Positions 9,610-18,112 are shown, counted from the first letter of the stretch. The stretch: 64,000 nucleotides of DNA from an uncultured Leptolyngbyaceae cyanobacterium (GCA_938023035.1 CALIDI010000007.1:39933-103932); one strand, 5' to 3'. Made by a program: numbers and translations. Notes: a model not told the origin generated them from the sequence alone.

Positions 9610-10245
9610 ATGGTCTCTCTTCTTCCCTCATCTGAATGGCGCGTCTTTAGCTGGATTGAGGAGTTTGTCTCTCAATACGGCATTTCGCCGACGCTGCGAG
9701 AAATTCAGCAGGGGTTAGGGTATCGCTCAACAGCAGCGATTCGGCCACGGGTTGAGGCCCTAGCTAATAAGGGGTTTATTAGCCGCATACCCGGCAAAAC
9801 TCGGACGATTCGAGTGCTGAAGTCTAGCCGTAGTATTCCCTTACTGGGCCTGATTGTGGCCCATAGCCTGGTGGAAACTTTTCCAGAGAAAGATATCCAG
9901 CACCTAGAGTTATCTCTATTTCCTAAGTTTGCGCCCCTCTCCAATCATGAACTCTCGCAATACTTTGCCCTGAGGGTTAGCGGCGACAGCATGATTAATG
10001 CCCACATTGATCACAACGACGTTGTCATTTTGCGGCGTGAAAGCAATCCCAACGCTATCCGTAATGGCATGATTGTGGCGGCCAGGGTGGAGGGTGCCAC
10101 GACCCTTAAATACCTGCATCGCAATGGCAAAACCATTATTTTGCAACCCGCTAACCCTACCTACAAAGCCACGATGATTAACACGGCCCATCAGGAAGTC
10201 GAGATTCAGGGATTTTTTGTGGGGTTGATGCGCGGCATTGTTTAA
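9610..10245 (+). CDS. lexA: LexA-type repressor with altered cleavage site
   Basis: A 211-residue LexA/S24-family regulator. The N-terminal winged helix-turn-helix (residues 1-70) includes GISPTLREIQQGLGYRSTAAI. The C-terminal latent protease keeps the dyad Ser127 (SGDSM) and Lys167 (TTLKYL). At the self-cleavage position, where E. coli LexA has Ala84-Gly85, this protein has Ala84-His85 (LIVAHSLVE). RecA-stimulated cleavage may therefore be lost or changed. Cyanobacterial LexA proteins are known in some species to control carbon, redox or motility genes instead of an SOS response. Start ATG at 9610. Confidence 0.88.
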   Translation: MVSLLPSSEWRVFSWIEEFVSQYGISPTLREIQQGLGYRSTAAIRPRVEALANKGFISRIPGKTRTIRVLKSSRSIPLLGLIVAHSLVETFPEKDIQHLELSLFPKFAPLSNHELSQYFALRVSGDSMINAHIDHNDVVILRRESNPNAIRNGMIVAARVEGATTLKYLHRNGKTIILQPANPTYKATMINTAHQEVEIQGFFVGLMRGIV

Positions 10246-10273
10246 ACTTGCTAGTAGACTAAGGTACTTGTCT

Positions 10274-10312
10274 GGCTACCCTCACCCTCACCCCGCTCCT
10301 AGAGTGGGAGAG
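10274..10312 (+). repeat. short repeat with CTCCTAGAGTGGGAG core
   Basis: Follows lexA. CTCACCCTCACCCCG leads into CTCCTA-GAG-TGGGAG (10296-10310). A near-identical hairpin (CTCCCA-GAG-TGGGAG) lies inside the 3' end of ureG at 51437-51451, so this is one member of a small dispersed family. Confidence 0.5.
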
Positions 10313-10422
10313 AAGCTTCAATCCGGCTAAGGTTAGGCTGAGAGATAGGGATTTTCCCTGGCTAGGGGCGCAGTATCCGTATTTTTCTTTTTGCCCAACT
10401 ATCCCAACATGTTTGCGTGGCT

Positions 10423-10932
10423 TTAAAAGCAAGCTGGCTCTCGCAAAAATTTTGAGAACACATACCCGTCTTGACCATTTTCCAGGCGGACTTTTGACCA
10501 GTTGCCCTGGGGTGCCAGCAACATCACTAATGTGGCATTGGGTAAAGCCTGAATGATTGGGCCGTTGGGCGATCGCCGCAGGTTGACACGTGTATCTTTC
10601 GGATCAACCACTTCATAAACTAATCGATAAAGAAAGCGGCGAAACACATAGACTGTTTGATTTTGGTACCGCACCGACAGCCAGCCAGGGGATGAGGGAG
10701 GTGTTTCGGGGTAGGTATCGGTTACTTGGGTTCCATTGGCCACCGTTCGCAGGATCCGGCCATTGGGGGATTGCCGCAGGTGCACTTTGGTATCGTTTAG
10801 GTCAAAGACCCGATAGCCAAAGCAACGCTCTTCCATTGAGAAGCGTGCGTCTGCTACGGTGGGGTGCAGACTGGCAAGCAAAACGGCAGAAATGACAAGA
10901 GGAAGGCGCGATCGCCACAAGCATGGTTTCAT
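10423..10932 (-). CDS. secreted protein with two SH3b domains
   Basis: 169 residues from the ATG at 10932, which begins a clear signal peptide (MKPCLWRSRLPLVISAVLLA, cleavage near ADA). Two bacterial SH3 repeats follow. The first has VHLRQSPNGRIL ... GWLSVRYQNQTVYV and the second VNLRRSPNGPII ... WSKVRLENGQDGYVF. Such domains bind cell wall or protein ligands in the periplasm. No enzyme domain is attached. It stands alone on the minus strand. Confidence 0.85.
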   Translation of the reverse strand: MKPCLWRSRLPLVISAVLLASLHPTVADARFSMEERCFGYRVFDLNDTKVHLRQSPNGRILRTVANGTQVTDTYPETPPSSPGWLSVRYQNQTVYVFRRFLYRLVYEVVDPKDTRVNLRRSPNGPIIQALPNATLVMLLAPQGNWSKVRLENGQDGYVFSKFLREPACF

Positions 10933-10981
10933 CTCAAAATTCTCCAACCGGTACGTCAAGAGGGATTGCTTTGGTCAAAAC

Positions 10982-11025
10982 GCTGAGGGCAAAGCCCAGC
11001 TCCTAAACGTCGATGCTGGGTCAGC
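10982..11025 (-). promoter_or_regulatory. structured element in SH3 gene leader
   Basis: GCTGA/TCAGC closes a stem continued by CCCAGC/GCTGGG, with a bulge that can itself pair as GGGC-AAA-GCCC. It lies about 50-95 bases upstream of the SH3 gene start, in its probable 5' leader. Its function is unknown. Confidence 0.35.
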
Positions 11026-11325
11026 GGTCTGACTCCCAGTCACCACGTTTCTGACGGCGCGCTGTAAGCGTTCACATTGGTTTGTTAGATACCGAAACAG
11101 ACAAAAGGAGTGTGAACCCCTAAACCTTGCTTCAAAAAAAGTTTGGATCATTCTCGAAAGCCGAGAAGCAACTTTATGCAATCCACACAAACGCCTAAGC
11201 CATGCTCTCAGGGTATCCAGCCAATCTAGAGAATGGCCAGGGTGCTGTCAATTTTTGATTAGTGAGCAGAGCCACAACCCAAATCAACCCCATGATGGCA
11301 GCTTTAGCCCATGAGTCGTGCCTTT

Positions 11326-11363
11326 GATGTTGCTGAATAGGAATAGGAATCACCCGATTCACC
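11326..11363 (-). repeat. partial copy of short dispersed element
   Basis: Read on the minus strand, these 38 bases align without gaps to 56705-56742, with about 30 matches around the shared GGGTGATTCCT. It is a partial, inverted copy of the element at 56687-56742. Confidence 0.55.
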
Positions 11364-11450
11364 CGCTCTTTGGCCCTCTTCCTTTAGGAGGGAGAACAAC
11401 ATCTCTAGCACCCTTCCACCTTCCATTGGAAAAGGGTGGGGAATGAGGGC

Positions 11451-11484
11451 CAGGCATCCCTTCCTGAAGCGATGCCTGCTTTTT
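11451..11484 (+). terminator. orphan rho-independent terminator
   Basis: CAGGCATC pairs with GATGCCTG, the loop contains a further CTTC/GAAG pairing, and CTTTTT follows on the plus strand. No plus-strand gene is recognised in the 1.2 kb upstream, so it may end a small RNA or belong to a degenerate repeat. The 40 bases before it (11411-11452) look like a diverged copy of the dispersed repeat seen at 13109-13209. Confidence 0.55.
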
Positions 11485-11553
11485 AAGAGAGAAAAGGCCA
11501 GGGGAATGCTCGTCTCTCTGTGGGGGAGAGGTACCCTTTGCGCATTGATTTTG

Positions 11554-11633
11554 GGCGTTGCTGAAAAGCAAGATGAATTGCAACGAAGTTTCAAGCATCC
11601 ATCACCTTTTTCATCCCCAGATTCAGCAATGCC
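11554..11633. mobile_element. 80-base MITE-like element
   Basis: Terminal inverted repeats of 24 bases: GGCGTTGCTGAA...GATGAA on the left, and TTCATC...TTCAGCAATGCC on the right. The flanks carry similar ATTGATTTT(T)G sequences (11544-11553 and about 11635-11645), possibly a target-site duplication. There is no coding capacity. The same end sequence begins the element at 56687. Confidence 0.55.
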
Positions 11634-11655
11634 AATTGATTTTTGTATGACAGAT

Positions 11656-12846
11656 CTAAGAAGCTAGGGCAAAGCGCCGGGGCGAGAGCGACTCTATTAG
11701 AGGATCGAGATTTCCCGAAGCGTGAGCGGCAAATCGGCGAGCCAAAGCTGGCGCGATCGCTAGGGGACTGCTAAAGCCTGTAAACAGAAACACCCCTTCG
11801 ATGCCAGGAACCGCGCCAACTAACGGTAAATGGTCAGCGCTATAGACAACATGGCAGCAGTGCCAAGTTCCCGGTAAGTCGGCCAGAGCCGGAAGAATTT
11901 GTCGCACCCCCTCGCGAATCATCGCCTCACTTTTCGCCGCGTCAGGACGAGATCCTAAATCTGTTAGCGCCCGGCTTAGCTGCCCTAAACGCAAGCGCCC
12001 ATCCAGCAACTGAATGGCTCCTGCATCTAAAATCGGGCTAGCTGGTTCATGCCCCGGCTCGTCCCAAAGAGCGTCCATTTCTAAACGACTGGCCGCATCC
12101 TCTAATTGATAGCGCTTTAAATCTGCCGGGCTGACCATGGTGCGCAGTTGTAGGTCTAGGATAGGGGCCGTTTCAATGATTTCAGCCTGGGTAAAGTACA
12201 GCCGGATAGGGATGCCGGCAGCCTTCAGGAGTGACCGGCTAGAGGCCCCAGCACAGATCACCACATTTGCGGCGGTCAGATCTGTTTGACCACAAACGAC
12301 TCCTGTTACTTGCATCTGCGAGCCTCGCCGCAAACCTGTGACTTGGCCCTGGTATGTGTGGCCACCTTGCCGGTGAAAGGCTTGCAGGTATGCCTGGGTC
12401 GTGCGTTCTGGATCGATATGCCCATGCCGCACGGTGAGTGCCGCTGCGATCGCCGCTCGATTGAGCAGTGGCTCCAGTTCTACCGCATCCGTTGCTGAGA
12501 TCAACTGGGGCGCAGTTGCAAACTGGGCATAAGATGAGACAATCTGATGAATGGCCTCCCCCGGAGCAATGGTTAACAGCAAGTCAATCTCACGAAACTG
12601 GGTTTCTCCGTCAAGTTCATCGGCCAGGCTGGTATAAATCAGCGCCCCTTCATGGCAAATTTGTCGGGTTAACTCGGTTGTTCCTGCCCAAAACGATAAC
12701 CCTCCATAGCTATAGCGCGTGGCTCCCTGCAAATGCCGATATTGCTCGACCAACAGCACCTTAAACCCTTGTTTGCTCAGCTCATAGCCGAGAGTTGCGC
12801 CCACAAAGCCTGCGCCCACTACGATCCAGTCATAAATGTCTGTCAT
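11656..12846 (-). CDS. FAD-dependent oxidoreductase, DAO family
   Basis: 396 residues from the ATG at 12846, which places the dinucleotide-binding motif GAGFVG at residues 10-15 as expected. The fold is that of D-amino acid oxidase/glycine oxidase-like enzymes: YELSKQGFKVLLVEQ, GHIDPERTTQAYLQAF in the substrate domain, and the C-terminal FAD contact GVFLFTGFSSPLAIAPALA. It should oxidise an amine or amino acid substrate, which cannot be named. A longer frame to 12888 adds residues unlike the family. It stands alone. Confidence 0.85.
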   Translation of the reverse strand: MTDIYDWIVVGAGFVGATLGYELSKQGFKVLLVEQYRHLQGATRYSYGGLSFWAGTTELTRQICHEGALIYTSLADELDGETQFREIDLLLTIAPGEAIHQIVSSYAQFATAPQLISATDAVELEPLLNRAAIAAALTVRHGHIDPERTTQAYLQAFHRQGGHTYQGQVTGLRRGSQMQVTGVVCGQTDLTAANVVICAGASSRSLLKAAGIPIRLYFTQAEIIETAPILDLQLRTMVSPADLKRYQLEDAASRLEMDALWDEPGHEPASPILDAGAIQLLDGRLRLGQLSRALTDLGSRPDAAKSEAMIREGVRQILPALADLPGTWHCCHVVYSADHLPLVGAVPGIEGVFLFTGFSSPLAIAPALARRFAAHASGNLDPLIESLSPRRFALAS

Positions 12847-13108
12847 ACTCGATTTTGGCGCTTCCCTTTTATCTGTACTCTGAATCAATCTATCTCACAT
12901 CGCCAGAAACATGCCTAAGGGGATGAATCCTGCAAAATCCAGTGCGTAATGAGCATATCCCAGTCTCGCAAACGTGCCCTCATCCTCCTTCTCCCCAAAG
13001 GAGCCAAAAAAGGGCTGCTAGGTTCAAAAGTCTCTCTCGTCTTGGTTCTCAGGATGCACGGGTGAGGGATGCCATTGGAAATGAACCCAGTACTCTAAAA
13101 TCAAAGGT

Positions 13109-13209
13109 CAATTCCCTTTTGGGAGAGGGACTTTGAGATGACTCGGCCCCTTCTCTCAGGTTGGGAAAAGGGACTGGGGGATGAGGGCCTGAAAAAGTGA
13201 CATGTTCTC
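13109..13209. repeat. dispersed intergenic repeat, copy A
   Basis: Shares the core GAGAGGGACTTTGAGATG, then CCCCTTCTC, TTGGGAAAAGGG, GGGGGATGAGGGCCTG and a final GTGACA with copies at 36366-36497 and 62607-62727. The copies are noncoding and lie between genes. Pairing of CCCTTCTC with the GGGAAAAGGG side suggests a folded RNA or DNA hairpin. Confidence 0.75.
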
Positions 13210-13686
13210 AGATGCATCCGTTCGTGATGGCCCTAAAAAGCAGGGCGCTTTTCAGCTTGAAAAAGGCAGAGACCGGGATGATTTTGTAACAATAAAGTTA
13301 TCTTTTTTCAGTCCTTCATTGCCTCAAAAGCGGCTATCTTCTTTATCTGTCAGGGCAAAGTTTTGTATCGTCTATTCTTTTTTATCGTGTTTTTGTAAAG
13401 GCATATTCACAGTTTTAGATTACTGAAGTCTCTATCCTGTTGCAAAAGTTTTCGGTCTTGGGTGGGTGCGTAAACTTTGGTGTCTTTTGCTGTTGCGATC
13501 GCCCTCTATTTGTTAGTCTGCCAATATTGAGACAATGAGTAGCCGGTTGAGTGACCCAATCACTCCAATGCATTTTTGCTTTAGGTCTAGGCGCTGTTGT
13601 TGTCCTTTGAGGAAACGTCTGCCTAGTAGTGCTTCTGGCTTTAGGGTTAGGTTTTGCTTCTTGACCTGATGAAAAGAGCGAACATT

Positions 13687-13714
13687 GTCTACCGAACTTG
13701 GTCTACCGAACTTG
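13687..13714. repeat. tandem 14-base duplication
   Basis: GTCTACCGAACTTG occurs twice head to tail just upstream of the gene at 13747. Probably a slippage product. Confidence 0.6.
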
Positions 13715-13746
13715 AATCTGTTAAGAGAAAGCGAAGAGAAAGCCCT

Positions 13747-14088
13747 ATGCAGCATTTTGCCGCCCAATGGATTGATGAATGGTGTCAGCAAAGCGGTTGG
13801 ACTGACTGGTTTGTTGAGTGTTCCCAGTATTGGGCTTTCCCACCAAATTCGGTAATGCCGTTGCCCATTCCTAAGCAAGTTTTGCAAGCGATTAAGGCCG
13901 AAAAGGGCCTCTGTTACGAGGAAAAAATCTGGGTTTTCTCGGCACTGTTGAGTGGGGTATTGGCTGTCATTTTCACCTGTTTAATGGTTTCGCCTATGCC
14001 ACTAGTTGCGGCGTTTACCTACTGTGCCATTACCTTTGCACGAATGGAAGATGAAATTCTTGAACCCCCTCCTTTTGTGACTGAGTAA
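13747..14088 (+). CDS. conserved cyanobacterial membrane protein
   Basis: 113 residues from the ATG at 13747. A tryptophan-rich N-terminal part (QWIDEWCQQSGWTDWFVE, then YWAFPPNSVMPLPIP) is followed by KAEKGLCYEEKIW and a hydrophobic hairpin (FSALLSGVLAVIFTCLMV ... PLVAAFTYCAITFA). It ends with an acidic tail. The pattern matches my memory of a small protein family found only in cyanobacteria, but no function is known. Codons upstream of 13747 in this frame overlap a tandem duplication and are probably not translated. Confidence 0.65.
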   Translation: MQHFAAQWIDEWCQQSGWTDWFVECSQYWAFPPNSVMPLPIPKQVLQAIKAEKGLCYEEKIWVFSALLSGVLAVIFTCLMVSPMPLVAAFTYCAITFARMEDEILEPPPFVTE

Positions 14089-14391
14089 CTATGGTGACTG
14101 AGTAAACAGGCCAAGTCCATCTGAAAGTTTGGCGTTTTCCGATAGGCAAGCCTTTTGTTTTGGACTTGGGTAAGGTTTGAGCAGTTCAACTTGCTCGATG
14201 TAGCGTGTACAGTCCCTCTTCGGCCTTGATGGTGAGGAAGGGGGGCTTTTTTTGGGCGTTAGAGGCTCCAAATTTTATAAGTTGGTAGGGTAACAGCGTT
14301 TTTTCTGGAGGCGACACCCTTCAGGGAAAACTCAAAGTAGAATAAACACTCCTGTCGTGTGAAATGAACGCTCCTTTGGGTTGATAAGCGA
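14089..14391. other. intergenic region, 300 bases
   Basis: Holds the promoter region of the following thymidylate synthase-like gene. A G-rich run followed by CTTTTTTT near 14240-14254 could help stop plus-strand transcription, but the stem is poor. No gene seen. Confidence 0.35.
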
Positions 14392-15912
14392 ATGGTCACA
14401 GCAAAATCTGCTCTTGAGTTTCAGTACCAACCTCTGTATAAGAATAACCAAATCATCTGCGGCAGCGGGCAGACCGCCGTCGTCACTGGTTGGACGATCA
14501 AACAGGCGATCGCAAAGCATCTAGAGGAGTCAGAATTTGCTGCGATTGGTCAACTTTACAGCCCTACCCGCGGCCTGAGCTTTTTGATTCGTAACTTGCT
14601 GGCAAACCCCCATGTCCGTTATTTGGTGGTGATGAATGGCACCCGCGAAGACCGCACAGCAGGGGCTAGCCAATGTTTGTTAGATTTTTTTCATCACGGT
14701 TTTACCCTGGGTGTGAGTGATACAGGCCAACCCTGTTGGGTTGTGAATTCGGCGGTAACGGGGTATATCGATGGTGATATTCCAGGGGAGATCTTGGAGC
14801 AACTACGAGCCGCGATCACCTGTTACGAAGTCAGTTCTAGCCGGGAGGCCGTGCAACAGGTAAAAGCACTGGCCCAGCGATCGCCACTCCCCGTCTGGGG
14901 CACCCCCCAAGTCAGCCTGCCCCGCTCCCAACCCCAACCCACCGTACTACCTGGCCCACGCTACGGGCACCGGATTGAGGGGCGCACCATTGCCGAAACC
15001 TGGGTCAAAATTATCCATCGCATTAAAACGACCGGTGCAATTCGGCCTAATGCCTATGATGGGCAGTGGCAAGAGTTGATTGACCTAGTAGCCGTCATCA
15101 CCGCAGAACCAGAAGGCTTCTATTTCCCCGAACCCAACTACCTGCCTGTGGAGCGGCCCTTTTTACAGCAATACATCAGCCAAATGCTGGATGATGCTCC
15201 ATCGCAGGAAGGGGTGAAATACACCTATGGGCAGCGGCTACGCTCCTGGTTTCAGCGGGATCAGGTCAAACAAGTCATCCACAAACTCACAGCGGATCCC
15301 AACTCTGCTAGAGCCGTGCTCTCCCTCTGGGATGTGCAGAGTGATGCCGACGGAGAAAACCCGCCCTGCCTCAATCATATCTGGGTGAGAATTGTTGATC
15401 GCGCCTTGTCCCTAACAGCAACCTTTCGTAGCAATGACATGTTTTCTGCCTGGGTAGCTAACGCGATTGGGCTACGGGCCTTGCAGCAACACATTTGCGA
15501 CAAAGTTGAGGAACGTTCTGGCCAACCACTGACCCTCGGGCCACTCATCACCGTGAGCCAAAGTGCCCACATTTACGACGATTGCTGGGAAGCGAGCGAT
15601 CGCATCATTGCCGAACACTACCCCAAAATTTGCCAGCAGCGCGACTACACCGACCCCTCCGGTAGTTTTGTGATTACCATCCAAGACGGCGAAATTCTTG
15701 TAGAGCACCTGACACCTGGCTCAGGAGAAGTCGTGCATTGCTACGCAGGCAAAACCGCCCCACAACTCTACCAACAGATTGCAGCCGCCTGTCCCGCCCT
15801 CCAGATTGACCATGCTCTTTACCTCGGTTCCGAATTGCAAAAAGCCGAAATTAGCCTGAACACCCCTGGGCTAACCTACGAGCAAGATCAACCCCTGCGC
15901 TTGCCAGCGTAA
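14392..15912 (+). CDS. MtrA-like domain fused to thymidylate synthase
   Basis: A 506-residue two-domain protein. Residues 1-160 resemble subunit A of tetrahydromethanopterin S-methyltransferase/DUF4346: AIGQLYSPTRGLSFLIRNLL, then NPHVRYLVVMNG, then a GYIDGDIPGEILEQLR end. Residues about 195-430 resemble ThyA: TYGQRLR (278-284), DPNSARAVLSLWD, the catalytic-loop PPC with Cys326, RSND (346-349) and the dUMP-contact HIY (393-395). The usual PCH is PCL here, and the canonical PFN region is altered. It may be a ThyA-type methyltransferase or a nucleotide hydroxymethylase-like enzyme. The role of the fused domain is unknown. It stands alone on the plus strand. Confidence 0.8.
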   Translation: MVTAKSALEFQYQPLYKNNQIICGSGQTAVVTGWTIKQAIAKHLEESEFAAIGQLYSPTRGLSFLIRNLLANPHVRYLVVMNGTREDRTAGASQCLLDFFHHGFTLGVSDTGQPCWVVNSAVTGYIDGDIPGEILEQLRAAITCYEVSSSREAVQQVKALAQRSPLPVWGTPQVSLPRSQPQPTVLPGPRYGHRIEGRTIAETWVKIIHRIKTTGAIRPNAYDGQWQELIDLVAVITAEPEGFYFPEPNYLPVERPFLQQYISQMLDDAPSQEGVKYTYGQRLRSWFQRDQVKQVIHKLTADPNSARAVLSLWDVQSDADGENPPCLNHIWVRIVDRALSLTATFRSNDMFSAWVANAIGLRALQQHICDKVEERSGQPLTLGPLITVSQSAHIYDDCWEASDRIIAEHYPKICQQRDYTDPSGSFVITIQDGEILVEHLTPGSGEVVHCYAGKTAPQLYQQIAAACPALQIDHALYLGSELQKAEISLNTPGLTYEQDQPLRLPA

Positions 15913-16147
15913 AAAGGAACAGGGCCAGCCAGTAATTCTATTGATTTACACAGAAGATCCGCTAGATACTCAACAGAACCTTCAGCGCTGCGGGGCTTCT
16001 GCCAGCCCAACTTGCAACTCCTGCGACCCGCTCACCACATACCCAACATCCAAAAGGGTCTGACATCCCAGAAACCCCCAGAAACCTGAGGCCATCTCTC
16101 TGCGCCCTCCGTGGCTCCGTGGTAAAAGATTCGATAAAACCGCCTTC

Positions 16148-16891
16148 TTAAGCAAGGCAGCGCAAAAATGCCTGCGCCTCTGGATGGGCCGATTGCTGAA
16201 ACGCTGCCGGGGTTCCCAGAAATACCAGCTTGCCCCCCTGCATTAACCCAATCCGCGAAGCGAGCACTAGGGCTTCTTGAATATCGTGGGTGACAAAAAT
16301 GATGGTTTTACCAAGGCGTTGCTGCAACTGGCGCAGTTCTTGTTGCAAATCGAGGCGAGTAATGGGGTCAAGGGCACCAAAGGGTTCATCCATCAACAAA
16401 ATCAGTGGATCAGCAGCTAAAGCCCTAGCAACTCCAACCCGCTGCCGTTGGCCGCCTGAGAGTTGGGCTGGGTAGCAATCGCGAAATCGCCCCGGATCTA
16501 GCCCCACTAGTTCGAGTAGTTCCACCACCCGCTGGTCAATTTTAGTCGCATCCCAACCTTGTAGAGCTGGCACCAAGCCCACATTCCGGGCAATCGTGAA
16601 ATGAGGAAACAACCCAATTTCCTGAATCACATAACCAACCTGTCGTCGCAGTTGAATTTTATCCCAGGCACAAGTACTCTTGCCTGAGACCAGAACCTGC
16701 CCTCGCGTCGGGGTAATTAAGCGATTAATCAACTTCATCGTGGTAGTTTTGCCAGAGCCACTCCGCCCCAACAAGACCAAAAATTCCCCCGCTCCAACCT
16801 CAAAGCTAAGGTCATCCAGCAGCACTCGCCCACCGGCATCAAAGCCGACATGGTCAAAGCAAATCTCAGGCAGAGGAAGAGAGGGCACCAT
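16148..16891 (-). CDS. ABC transporter ATPase, glycine betaine/choline type
   Basis: A 247-residue ABC ATPase with Walker A GRSGSGKTTT, signature LSGGQRQR, Walker B LILLMDEPFGALD and the switch histidine in FVTHD. The sequence TRLDLQQELRQLQQRLGKTIIFVTHDIQEAL is typical of OpuCA/ProV-like osmoprotectant ATPases. The C-terminal CBS domains of full-length OpuCA are missing, as in short cyanobacterial homologues. It lies 4 bases downstream of the Crp/Fnr gene on the same strand. No permease or binding protein gene is adjacent, so its partner is encoded elsewhere. Confidence 0.88.
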   Translation of the reverse strand: MVPSLPLPEICFDHVGFDAGGRVLLDDLSFEVGAGEFLVLLGRSGSGKTTTMKLINRLITPTRGQVLVSGKSTCAWDKIQLRRQVGYVIQEIGLFPHFTIARNVGLVPALQGWDATKIDQRVVELLELVGLDPGRFRDCYPAQLSGGQRQRVGVARALAADPLILLMDEPFGALDPITRLDLQQELRQLQQRLGKTIIFVTHDIQEALVLASRIGLMQGGKLVFLGTPAAFQQSAHPEAQAFLRCLA

Positions 16892-16895
16892 TCAC

Positions 16896-17594
16896 CTAAA
16901 TCATCAGACGCTCGAGCGCATGGGTATCGGGAATACGGAGAACATCGCGATCGCGCACAATTAAGCTTTTCTTCTCTAACTTGCTCAGTACCCGCGTCAC
17001 CGTTTCACGCGCCAAACCACTCAAGCTGCTCAGCTCCCGATGAGGCAAATTGGGAATCTCAGTCCCGTGATCACTTTTCTTCCCTTGACCATCGGCTAAA
17101 AACAGCAAAATATCAGCAACCCGCGACGTACTATCAGACTCTCTCAAGCGCAACCGCCGATTTACCTGACGCAACCGTCGCGCCATCAACTTCGCCAGTC
17201 GAATTCCCGATTCAGGCTCCGTATTGAGCAAATTCACAAAATCTTGGGCCGGCATATTGCCAATCACCGTTGGAGCCAGTGTAATCACATCTGTTGACCG
17301 CGGCACCTCGTCCAGGGGAGCCATCTCACCAAATAACTCCCCCTTACCCAGAATATTGAGCGTTACTTCTTTCCCATCCAGATTGTAGGTACGAATCTTA
17401 ACCCACCCACTGAGGATAAAGTAAACAGAGCTACCCCAGTCATTTTCTAACAGAATCACCTGGTTCGCTGGGTGACTCCGCATCACAACGTGGGAAGTCG
17501 CCTTTTCGACAATAGATTCTGGCAAGCCCTGGAAAAACGGGGCAGAACGAATTGATAAGTCGGCAATTTCCCTTGAATTAAAGCGATCGTCCAT
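16896..17594 (-). CDS. Crp/Fnr family transcription regulator
   Basis: 232 residues. The N-terminal cyclic-nucleotide-binding beta roll covers about 20-135 (FFQGLPESIVEKA; ILSGWVKIRTYN; GKGELFGEMAPLDEVPRSTDV). The GELFGEMA ... RST pattern resembles the phosphate-binding cassette, so a cyclic nucleotide ligand is possible but unproven. No FNR-type cysteine cluster is present. The C-terminal winged helix carries LPHRELSSLSGLARETVTRVL. It sits 4 bases before the ABC ATPase gene, so the two are almost certainly cotranscribed. A perfect palindrome upstream (17747-17766) could be an operator. Confidence 0.9.
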   Translation of the reverse strand: MDDRFNSREIADLSIRSAPFFQGLPESIVEKATSHVVMRSHPANQVILLENDWGSSVYFILSGWVKIRTYNLDGKEVTLNILGKGELFGEMAPLDEVPRSTDVITLAPTVIGNMPAQDFVNLLNTEPESGIRLAKLMARRLRQVNRRLRLRESDSTSRVADILLFLADGQGKKSDHGTEIPNLPHRELSSLSGLARETVTRVLSKLEKKSLIVRDRDVLRIPDTHALERLMI

Positions 17595-17746
17595 GCGGTT
17601 GACTTAGCGTAATTCCCCAGATGAAGCTAAAATATCACAATGCATCCGTATTGAACGAGCAATTTTACCTATCCATTCAGTTTAGGAGTCCACCCATCTA
17701 ACCGAAAACACCGATACCCTTAAAGGCTCTAACAATCTGAATCTGC

Positions 17747-17766
17747 TTTTGCAAAATTTTGCAAAA
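17747..17766. promoter_or_regulatory. perfect 20-base palindrome upstream of crp gene
   Basis: TTTTGCAAAA occurs twice head to tail, making a 20-base perfect palindrome about 150 bases before the Crp/Fnr start. It could be an operator for a dimeric regulator, but the motif differs from the classical CRP site (TGTGA-N6-TCACA). Confidence 0.4.
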
Positions 17767-18082
17767 AGTAACCCAATTATCTTCAGATCAAACAGGCGCA
17801 TATACCGAATCAGGTAAATGTATAAAAGACATCAGATAAATTGAGAAACCCAGACAACTTTTAAGGAGTAAAACTTAGATTTCTTTCCTTCTCTCTCAGT
17901 TATTATTTTATTAAGCTCTAAGTACTTAGGTGATCATACAGGATTTTAGAGATGTGCTTAAAGATCCTGGTCAGACCGTTGAGGTAAAGGAGTGGCAAAC
18001 CTCGCGAAAACATATTGCAGAGATCGGGAGATTGATGCCAGCAGATTGCAGCATGAATCTTGGTACGCTGGCGGAGTGCGTC

Positions 18083-18112
18083 ATCGCGCCCTGATAAATC
18101 GCACCCTGATAA
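18083..18112. repeat. tandem 15-base duplication
   Basis: ATCGCGCCCTGATAA is followed directly by ATCGCACCCTGATAA. One base differs between the units. Confidence 0.6.

Larger units (their letters stand above)
12847..13746. other. intergenic region with repeats, 900 bases
   Basis: Contains one copy of the dispersed repeat (13109-13209), a tandem 14-base duplication (13687-13714) and AT-rich sequence around 13270-13430 that could hold promoters. No convincing gene was seen. Confidence 0.5.
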
